A stretch of DNA of 7,383 bases. Origin: UBA7672 sp036733305. GTDB lineage: Bacteria > Pseudomonadota > Alphaproteobacteria > Caulobacterales > Hyphomonadaceae. Under the pieces are notes generated by a model. That model had not been told where the DNA came from, searched no databases, and saw only the letters and a list, made by a program, of their open reading frames with translations. Positions 1 through 5,445 of this stretch are shown piece after piece (the first letter of the stretch is position 1; every line of letters begins with the position of its first letter). The position numbers were made by a program, and so were the translations under genes. The DNA is taken from contig DAINAT010000142.1 of the NCBI GenBank assembly GCA_036733305.1, positions 1 through 7,383 on the forward strand. The letters are read 5' to 3'.

Positions 1-53
1 ATCCGTCCCCCCCGACCCCCCGAGGGACTTCGCCGTGACCTCGATATTCAAGA

Positions 54-88
54 ACGGGCGACCTCTCAGGAGGTCGCCCGTTTTGTTT
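54..88 (+). terminator. Strong Rho-independent terminator of an upstream gene
   Basis: Bases 54-65 (ACGGGCGACCTC) pair perfectly with 70-81, giving a 12-bp GC-rich stem with a 4-base loop (TCAG), followed by TTTTGTTT at 81-88. The other strand has only a poor T tract, so it most likely ends rightward transcription entering from the left. The gene it serves is outside the window. One reading frame from the left edge stops at TGA 36-38, 15 bases before the stem, a suitable place for that gene to end, but its 11 residues are proline-rich and unrecognisable. The hairpin insulates kup from upstream transcription. Confidence 0.88.
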
Positions 89-296
89 GCGCGCCTTGTT
101 TGACGGAGCGGAACCCCGAAACGCACGTATTTTCGGCGTTTTGTGACACTCGAGCTTCGCTCGCCGCTGCATTTGCTGCACTGCGATGTAAATAGCCGGA
201 CATGAAAATATTCCCGCTTTCGCACACGCTCAGACAGGCGTACCCACCCGCCTCGTTCGGGACCGCCACGCGGTTCGCGGCTGAAGGCACACACAT
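89..296 (+). other. kup leader / upstream intergenic region
   Basis: About 210 bases between the terminator and kup with no credible gene. It presumably holds the kup promoter, but no pair of -35 and -10 boxes with good spacing stands out. TTGACG at 100-105 is a fair -35 but has no matching -10 16-18 bases downstream. A small hairpin, CGAGC-TTC-GCTCG, lies at 151-163. AT-richer patches occur at 186-193 and 203-212. A GAAGG Shine-Dalgarno sequence at 283-287 stands 9 bases before the kup ATG. No TTAA-N7-TTAA box and no recognisable riboswitch were seen. Confidence 0.5.
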
Positions 297-2222
297 ATGA
301 GCGATGCTTCGTCCATGGGCGGCGCAGCTCACACAGCGGACGGCAAGCCCACGACCGGAAGGTTCTGGCCGCTCGCCCTGGCATCGATCGGCGTCGTCTT
401 TGGCGACATCGGCACCAGCCCGCTCTACGCTTTCAAGGAAAGCATTCACCACATCAATGCGGAGCGCGAAGGCGCAATGCTGCGTGATGATGTGCTCGGC
501 GTCATCTCGCTGATGCTGTGGTCGCTCATCATCGTCGTCACGCTGAAATACGTCCTGCTCCTGCTGCGTCTCGACAACCGCGGTGAAGGCGGCACGCTCT
601 CACTCACCGCCCTGCTCCAGCGCACCATCGGTCGGCGCACACCTCTGCTCTTCATCGTGGCGTTGATCGCCGCCGGCATGTTCTTCGGCGACGCGCTGCT
701 CACGCCCGCCATGTCGGTGCTCTCCGCCATCGAAGGCGTCACCGTCATTCCGGAACTGAAGGGCCATGTCGAAGGCTTCATCGTTCCCGGCGCGCTTGTC
801 CTGCTGATCGGCCTGTTCCTGATCCAGAAGAAAGGCACGTCTGTCGTCGGCAAGCTGTTCGGCCCGGTCTGTCTTGTCTGGTTCATCACACTCGCCGCGC
901 TCGGCCTCTGGCATATCGCGCAGGACGGCATGGCCATCCTCGCCGCCATCAGCCCGCACTACGCCGTCTCCTTCCTGCTGACCCACTCCGTGCTCGGCTT
1001 CGTCGTGCTCGGCTCCGTCTTCCTCTGCGTGACCGGCGCCGAAGCGCTCTACGCCGACATGGGCCATTTCGGCCGCAAGCCGATCGCCGCCATGTGGACC
1101 TGGCTGGTCCTGCCCTCGCTCGCGCTGAACTATCTCGGCCAGGGCGCGATGGTGCTGGCGCACCCGGAAACCACGGAAAACCCGTTCTTCATGATGGCGC
1201 CGGATTTCCTGCAGATCCCGCTGGTCATCCTCGCCACGCTCGCCACCGTCGTCGCCAGCCAGGCCGTCATCACCGGCGCCTATTCGCTGACCCAGCAAGC
1301 CGTTCAGCTCGGCCTCCTGCCGCGCCTGCGCATCGTCAACACCTCGGCCAGCGAGCACGGCCAGATCTACATGCCGCAGATCAACTGGATGCTGCTCGCC
1401 GGTGTGGTGATCCTCGTCCTCACCTTCCGCTCGTCGTCGGCGCTCGCCTCCGCCTATGGCGTTTCCGTCATCGGCACGATGATCACATCCTCGATCCTGA
1501 TCTTCATCGCCGCACGCCGCGTCTGGAAGAAAAGCATCTGGCTCTCGGCCATGATCGTCGCGCCCTTCCTGCTGGTGGAAAGCGTGTTCCTCGCCTCAAA
1601 CATGCTGAAGCTGCCCTCGGGCGGCTATGTCCCCCTGCTCATCGCCGCGCTCCTGATAATCGTGATGTGGACGTGGGTGCGCGGCACCCGCATCCTGCTT
1701 GCCCGCACACGCAAGGACATCACGGTACAAGACGTCTTCAAGGGTCTCGAGGTGAACCCGCCGCACACGGTGAAGGGCACCGCCGTCTTCCTCACCGCCG
1801 ACCCGGATGCCGCCCCCACCGCGCTCCTTCACAACCTCAAGCACAACAAGGTGCTCCACGAGCACAACGTCATGCTCAACGTTCGCACCGCGCAGGTGCC
1901 CTACGTACCCGATGAGAAAAAGATCGAGATCGTCGAGATCTACGACAACCTCGACCGCATCACGATGACCTTCGGCTACATGGAAACGCCCAACGTCTCG
2001 CGTGGCCTCACGCTGGCGAAGAAGTGCGGCCTCGCCTTCGACATCATGCACACCTCCTTCTTCCTCTCGCGCCGCTCCCTCATCGCGGATGGAAAGTGGG
2101 GCATGCCGCTCTGGCAGGACCACATTTTCATCTTCCTCAGCCGCAACTCCACCAACGCCACCGAGTTCTTCCGCATTCCAACCTCGCGCGTCGTCGAGCT
2201 CGGGAGCCAGATGACCATCTAG
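297..2222 (+). CDS. kup: Kup family potassium uptake protein (K+/H+ symporter)
   Basis: Low-affinity potassium uptake across the inner membrane, coupled to protons (KUP/HAK/KT family). The 641-residue product is close to the E. coli length of about 620. The family signature GVVFGDIGTSPLYAF lies at residues 32-46, followed by LDNRGEGGTLSL (92-103), FFGDALLTPAMSVLSAIEG (129-147), GAEALYADMGHFGRKP (247-262) and NYLGQGAMVLAHP (278-290). Acidic residues D37, E146 and E249 sit in the contexts of the residues I recall as essential for coupling in E. coli Kup (D23, E116, E229). Hydrophobic stretches from about residue 24 to 461 fit twelve membrane helices. Residues about 462-641 form the cytoplasmic domain, whose end (FFRIPTSRVVELGSQ) is family-typical. 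The ATG at 297 has GAAGG 9 bases upstream. The first 20 residues are polar and variable. The gene looks intact and is probably transcribed alone. Confidence 0.96.
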   Translation: MSDASSMGGAAHTADGKPTTGRFWPLALASIGVVFGDIGTSPLYAFKESIHHINAEREGAMLRDDVLGVISLMLWSLIIVVTLKYVLLLLRLDNRGEGGTLSLTALLQRTIGRRTPLLFIVALIAAGMFFGDALLTPAMSVLSAIEGVTVIPELKGHVEGFIVPGALVLLIGLFLIQKKGTSVVGKLFGPVCLVWFITLAALGLWHIAQDGMAILAAISPHYAVSFLLTHSVLGFVVLGSVFLCVTGAEALYADMGHFGRKPIAAMWTWLVLPSLALNYLGQGAMVLAHPETTENPFFMMAPDFLQIPLVILATLATVVASQAVITGAYSLTQQAVQLGLLPRLRIVNTSASEHGQIYMPQINWMLLAGVVILVLTFRSSSALASAYGVSVIGTMITSSILIFIAARRVWKKSIWLSAMIVAPFLLVESVFLASNMLKLPSGGYVPLLIAALLIIVMWTWVRGTRILLARTRKDITVQDVFKGLEVNPPHTVKGTAVFLTADPDAAPTALLHNLKHNKVLHEHNVMLNVRTAQVPYVPDEKKIEIVEIYDNLDRITMTFGYMETPNVSRGLTLAKKCGLAFDIMHTSFFLSRRSLIADGKWGMPLWQDHIFIFLSRNSTNATEFFRIPTSRVVELGSQMTI

Positions 2223-2429
2223 AGCCTCAAAGGGCGTCGGAACGCGGCCGGCACAAAACATTGCTGACAGCAAATGAAGGCGCGATACGTTCGCATCCGG
2301 GAGAGCCGGGAAAGACGGCACTCGCCTGATCGACGAATTTCGCTAGCTTCCGCCCGTTCTATTGCGCTTTCTTAAGGGAAATCGAACGGCGCCCGGTCTA
2401 ATGGGCGTCAAACCGGATTGGGATACACG
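2223..2429 (+). other. Intergenic region between kup and the mutase
   Basis: A 207-base gap with no gene. No strong terminator follows kup: TTGCT-GAC-AGCAA (2261-2273) is only a 5-bp hairpin without a T run. The right part is somewhat AT-richer. TCTAAT at 2397-2402 matches TATAAT in five of six bases, but the nearest -35 candidate (TTAAGG, 2372-2377) leaves a long 19-base spacer, so the promoter is only tentative. GGGA at 2420-2423 is the likely ribosome binding site of the mutase. Confidence 0.4.
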
Positions 2430-3950
2430 ATGAAAACGCCGCGCACGGACCTCCAGGCCAACACCTACGAATTCGAGACGACCGCCCTGGTGAAGGCCAC
2501 CGGCTTCCGTGAGTACGACGCCCGCTGGTGGTTCGGCGGCCCGCAATATCCCAAAGCCCCCGAGCTGAACTTCCTCGGCGTGCAGGCGCTGGGCCTGGGC
2601 CTCGGCACCCTCATCCGCGAGATGGGCGTCGCCCCGCGCATCGTGACCGGCCACGACTACCGGTCCTACTCACTCTCGATCAAACAGGCCCTCACCCTCG
2701 GCCTCCTCGAAGCCGGTCTCGAAGTCCATGACATCGGCCTCGCCCTCTCGCCGGTCGCCTACTTCGCCCAGTTCGCCCTCGACATTCCGTGCGTCGCCAT
2801 GGTCACCGCCAGCCACAACGAGAACGGCTGGACCGGCGTGAAGATGGGCGCGAACAAACCGCTCACCTTCGGCCCCGAAGAGATGGGCAAGCTCAAGGAC
2901 ATCGTCCTCAACGGCAAGTTCAACCCGCAGCCGGGCGGCAAGCTCATCCGCGTCGACGGCATGCGCGAGCGCTACATCGCCGACGTCACCAAGGGCGTGA
3001 AGCTGTCGCGCAAGATCAAGGTCGTCTGCGCATGCGGCAACGGCGCCGCCGGCGCCTTCGCCCCCGACGCCCTGCGCGCCATGGGCGCTGAGGTCATCGA
3101 GATGGACACCAACCTCGATTACAACTTCCCGAAATACAACCCGAACCCGGAAGACCACGAGATGCTGGTCTCGATGGGCCAGGCCGTGAAGGAACACGGC
3201 GCAGACATCTGCGTCGGCTTCGATGGCGATGGCGACCGCTGCGGCGTGGTGGACGACAAGGGCGAGGAAATCTTCGCCGACAAGATCGGCCTCCTGCTCG
3301 CCCGCGACCTCTCCAAGCTGCACAAGAACGCCACCTTCGTGGTCGATGTAAAATCGACCGGCCTCTACAAGACCGACCCGGTGCTGAAAGAGAACGGCGT
3401 CACGGTCGACTACTTCAAGACTGGCCACTCCTACATCAAGCGCCGCACGACCGAACTCAACGCCCTCGCCGGCTTCGAGAAGTCGGGGCACATGTTCTTC
3501 CGCAAGCCCTATGGCTACGGCTATGACGACGCGCTCGTCGCCGCAGCCGCCGTCCTGCAGATGCTCGACCGCAACCCCGGCCGCTCGCTCTCGGATCTCA
3601 AGGGCGATCTCGGCGAAGCCTGGACCTCACTCACCATGTCGCCGCACTGCGACGACGAGAAGAAGTACGGCATCGTCGATCAGGTCGTCGCCGACTATCA
3701 GGCGCTCGGCAAATCCGGCGGCGAAATCCTCGGCCGCAAGATCGTCGACGTGAACGCCATCAACGGCGCCCGCGTTACGCTCGACGACGGCTCCTGGGTC
3801 CTTGTCCGCGCCTCATCGAACAAGCCCGAACTCGTCGTCGTCGTTGAATCCATGCAAGGCGAAGACGACATGCGCGCCCTCTTCCGCTCGGAAGTGAAAC
3901 CGCGCCTCGCCAAGTTCGACTCGGTCGGCAGCTACAATCAGGAAATCTAG
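2430..3950 (+). CDS. Phosphomannomutase/phosphoglucomutase (alpha-D-phosphohexomutase family)
   Basis: Cytoplasmic enzyme interconverting hexose 6-phosphate and 1-phosphate (mannose and/or glucose), feeding GDP-mannose or UDP-glucose synthesis for envelope polysaccharides. The product of 506 residues is slightly longer than AlgC (about 463). The four family landmarks are present in order: phosphoserine loop TASHN with Ser128; metal loop DGDGDR at 265-270; sugar-specificity loop FEKSGH at 349-354; and phosphate-binding loop RASSNKPE at 460-467. FREYDARW at 26-33 corresponds to the usual N-terminal FREYDIRG. The loop FEKSGH departs from the usual GEMSGH but keeps the Glu, Ser and His. I chose ATG 2430, preceded by GGGA 6 bases upstream; a TTG at 2418 would add four residues but overlaps that site. 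The manB/algC/pgm choice cannot be made from sequence alone, so no symbol is given. It converges on the glycosyltransferase, a plausible pathway partner. Confidence 0.92.
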   Translation: MKTPRTDLQANTYEFETTALVKATGFREYDARWWFGGPQYPKAPELNFLGVQALGLGLGTLIREMGVAPRIVTGHDYRSYSLSIKQALTLGLLEAGLEVHDIGLALSPVAYFAQFALDIPCVAMVTASHNENGWTGVKMGANKPLTFGPEEMGKLKDIVLNGKFNPQPGGKLIRVDGMRERYIADVTKGVKLSRKIKVVCACGNGAAGAFAPDALRAMGAEVIEMDTNLDYNFPKYNPNPEDHEMLVSMGQAVKEHGADICVGFDGDGDRCGVVDDKGEEIFADKIGLLLARDLSKLHKNATFVVDVKSTGLYKTDPVLKENGVTVDYFKTGHSYIKRRTTELNALAGFEKSGHMFFRKPYGYGYDDALVAAAAVLQMLDRNPGRSLSDLKGDLGEAWTSLTMSPHCDDEKKYGIVDQVVADYQALGKSGGEILGRKIVDVNAINGARVTLDDGSWVLVRASSNKPELVVVVESMQGEDDMRALFRSEVKPRLAKFDSVGSYNQEI

Positions 3951-3962
3951 ACGCTCAGCGTC
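3950..3962. other. Small hairpin at the convergent gene junction
   Basis: GACGC (3950-3954) pairs with GCGTC (3958-3962) around a 3-base loop. It overlaps the last base of the mutase stop codon and lies in the 28-base gap to the glycosyltransferase stop. There is no T run on either side, so it is at best a weak, perhaps bidirectional, transcription end or mRNA 3' stabiliser. Confidence 0.25.
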
Positions 3963-3978
3963 GGACGCCCGCAATCGC

Positions 3979-5130
3979 CTAACGGCGGTTCACGGCGTCC
4001 GTGTAGAGCTCGTCCCAGAAATGGCCCGCGACATGACCGTCGAACTTCTCTTCGACGGTGCGCCGTGCTGCCTGACGCTTGGCCGCCAGCTTGGCCGGGT
4101 TGGCCAGCAGCTCTGCGCACGCCTTGAACGCGCCCTCGGCCAGATCCTCGAGCGTGTCTGCATAGACCTTCTCGAATTCCGGCGTATCGCGATCCGGGCG
4201 GGCAACATGCTTCCACTCGCCGACCGAATTGGTCTCCAGCGGCAGCATGATGCCGTTCTCGTTGTCGATGAATTCCGGCAGCGCGCTGACAGACGTACCT
4301 ATCACCGGCGTATAACGCGACATGCCTTCGATAGCGCTGTAGCCGAACGTGTCGCCCAGCGTCGCCAGCAGCGACAGGTGCGTGTTCTTCGCCAGCTCCA
4401 GAACCTTGGCGTTCGGCGCGCCCTTGTAGAACGTCACGTTCGGCGCATCGAGCATCTTGATATACGGCTCGAAGAACTCCCCGCGCGACGGGTCGATCCA
4501 GTGCGCGTTGCAATCCAGCACCGATACGATCGTGACATGGATCGGCAGGCCGGCGGCGCGTGCCTTCTTGGCCAGCTTCGCGCCAACAATCCCGCCCTTG
4601 CGGGCAAAGTGCCCGCCCACGAACAGGACGCGCAGTTCTTCCATCTTCTCGTTCGGGTCAAACCAGTCCTGCATCTCAGGCAGCATGATGTTCGGCAGGC
4701 GCACGACCATCTTGGCCTTCAGCTCGTCGAGACGCGGATTGTCCTGGTGCTGCTGCAGGAAGGTCGTCTTCGCCGCCTGCGACATCGGCACGATGCGGCG
4801 GCAATGCTTCGACAGCAGCTGCGAGGTCAGTGTCTTGGCGATCGCACCGCCTTCACGGCCGAAGGCGCGCGGCATGTGCGATTCAAATCCGATGACGAAC
4901 GGCGTCGGGCCCAGCGGCACCCGGTTGAAGGCGTGCAGCAGGTCGAACCCGCGCGGCGGCCAGGGGTTCACCATCGTCGCGCCGGCCAGCGGCTCGTACA
5001 CGCGATTGAACGGCAGGAACTTCCGCCGCTCGATCGTGTGGCGCGACACGCGGGGGGTGTTGAATCCCGTATTGTACCGGTCCTGCACCGCCAGGATGTT
5101 CAGGGTGCGTTGTGCTGCAAAGCCGTCCAT
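3979..5130 (-). CDS. Glycosyltransferase, GT4-type (GT-B fold)
   Basis: Predicted retaining glycosyltransferase moving a sugar from an activated nucleotide sugar to a lipid or glycan acceptor at the cytoplasmic side of the membrane. The 383-residue length is typical. An N-terminal Rossmann-like half (LNILAVQDRYNTG at 10-22) is followed by the C-terminal donor-binding half: LRVLFVGGHFARKGG at 166-180 (the G-x-F-x-RKG phosphate-binding region) and GDTFGYSAIEGMSRYTPVIG at 259-278. The latter holds D260-x7-E268, the counterpart of the E-x7-E motif with Asp first, then ALPEF at 283-287. No signal peptide or membrane helix is evident. The start at 5130 is chosen because TGAGG lies 5 bases upstream; ATG 5160 and TTG 5175 lack such a site and add residues outside the conserved core. 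Donor and acceptor are unknown. It faces the sugar-phosphate mutase, suggesting but not proving a shared pathway. Confidence 0.88.
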   Translation of the reverse strand: MDGFAAQRTLNILAVQDRYNTGFNTPRVSRHTIERRKFLPFNRVYEPLAGATMVNPWPPRGFDLLHAFNRVPLGPTPFVIGFESHMPRAFGREGGAIAKTLTSQLLSKHCRRIVPMSQAAKTTFLQQHQDNPRLDELKAKMVVRLPNIMLPEMQDWFDPNEKMEELRVLFVGGHFARKGGIVGAKLAKKARAAGLPIHVTIVSVLDCNAHWIDPSRGEFFEPYIKMLDAPNVTFYKGAPNAKVLELAKNTHLSLLATLGDTFGYSAIEGMSRYTPVIGTSVSALPEFIDNENGIMLPLETNSVGEWKHVARPDRDTPEFEKVYADTLEDLAEGAFKACAELLANPAKLAAKRQAARRTVEEKFDGHVAGHFWDELYTDAVNRR

Positions 5131-5135
5131 GTGCG

Positions 5136-5140
5136 CCTCA
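5136..5140 (-). promoter_or_regulatory. Ribosome binding site deciding the glycosyltransferase start
   Basis: On the minus strand these bases read TGAGG, 5 bases before ATG 5130. The upstream in-frame starts at 5160 and 5175 have only GC-rich sequence without purine-rich complementarity to 16S rRNA, so 5130 is preferred. Confidence 0.6.
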
Positions 5141-5338
5141 GGGAGGGGGTGTTTACCCATGCCGCGGCGCTGCAAGAGCGGCGCCTCGCTTCAGGGGACT
5201 AAACCGTCCCAAAATCGCCCTGTACGCGAAATACGGCATTTATCCCTGTTTTCATTTCGTTTTCTGAAATCATCGCGTGTCCGAGTTGATCCCGGCCAGC
5301 CGCGGACTAGGCAGAAATTGCCGATCTAAAGCAGTCGT

Positions 5339-5354
5339 TTAACCACCCATTAAC
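5339..5354 (+). promoter_or_regulatory. CtrA binding box upstream of divL (TTAA-N7-TTAAC)
   Basis: TTAA at 5339-5342 and TTAAC at 5350-5354 are separated by exactly seven bases (CCACCCA), a perfect match to the full CtrA consensus known from Caulobacter and relatives. Both half-sites read TTAACC and lie in the same orientation in an otherwise GC-rich sequence. The box ends 91 bases before the divL ATG. If the second half-site doubles as the -35 element, as in many CtrA-activated promoters, a 17-base spacer leads to GTTAAC at 5373-5378, a poor -10. The box could activate or repress divL, and may also affect the divergent glycosyltransferase 209 bases away. Binding itself is inferred. Confidence 0.75.
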
Positions 5355-5373
5355 CGCATCCCCTTCCAGTTGG

Positions 5374-5378
5374 TTAAC
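5374..5378 (+). promoter_or_regulatory. Extra CtrA half-site (TTAAC)
   Basis: A third TTAAC, within the palindrome GTTAAC at 5373-5378, begins 24 bases after the second half of the full box. It has no partner seven bases away, so it is only a half-site. It may instead be part of the divL -10 region. Confidence 0.35.
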
Positions 5379-5415
5379 TGAGGGCCTCCGCCTAGAAGGT
5401 GGCCATCGCGTAAGT

Positions 5416-5420
5416 GATTC
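5416..5420. promoter_or_regulatory. GANTC (CcrM-type methylation) site in the divL leader
   Basis: GATTC lies 25 bases before the divL ATG, and a second GANTC (GACTC, 5460-5464) falls inside the first codons. In Caulobacter-type bacteria CcrM methylates GANTC, and its hemimethylated state after replication can modulate promoters through GcrA. The sites are visible; a regulatory role is inference. Confidence 0.4.
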
Positions 5421-5445
5421 GGCCCCTTGGCGGGACGTGGCGACC

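Larger units (their letters stand above)
5131..5445. other. Divergent intergenic region: glycosyltransferase promoter side and divL control region
   Basis: This 315-base stretch without a gene separates two divergently transcribed genes and should hold both promoters. The part nearer the glycosyltransferase (about 5215-5275) is AT-rich. On the minus strand it offers TTCAGA, an 18-base spacer and GATAAA as a weak promoter candidate. A 5-bp hairpin (GGGAC 5195-5199 with GTCCC 5206-5210, loop of 6) would fall in that gene's leader. The part nearer divL holds the CtrA box (5339-5354), a further TTAAC half-site (5374-5378) and a GANTC site (5416-5420). No small ORF with a convincing start was found. 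Confidence 0.6.

Noticed and set aside
1..38. C-terminal fragment of an upstream gene ending at TGA 36-38
   Set aside because: Only 11 proline-rich codons are visible. Position before the terminator is suggestive, but nothing in the residues supports a gene call.
100..133. Sigma-70 promoter for kup with TTGACG (100-105) and TATTTT (128-133)
   Set aside because: The spacer would be 22 bases, too long for a normal promoter.
600..1358. Minus-strand open frames inside kup, and similarly 2670-3491 inside the mutase
   Set aside because: Composition is that of shadow frames, they have no start context, and they lie entirely within well-conserved genes.
2024..2329. 101-codon plus frame overlapping the end of kup and extending past its stop
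   Set aside because: Its start lies deep in kup in another frame, its composition is His/Arg/Pro-rich, and no ribosome site or homology is recognisable.
5131..5175. Extended glycosyltransferase starts at TTG 5175 or ATG 5160
   Set aside because: Neither has a Shine-Dalgarno sequence, whereas ATG 5130 has TGAGG five bases upstream.
4021..5202. 393-codon open frame on the plus strand opposite the glycosyltransferase
   Set aside because: Arg/Gln/His-rich composition typical of a GC-rich antisense shadow; the opposite strand carries the conserved GT4 motifs.
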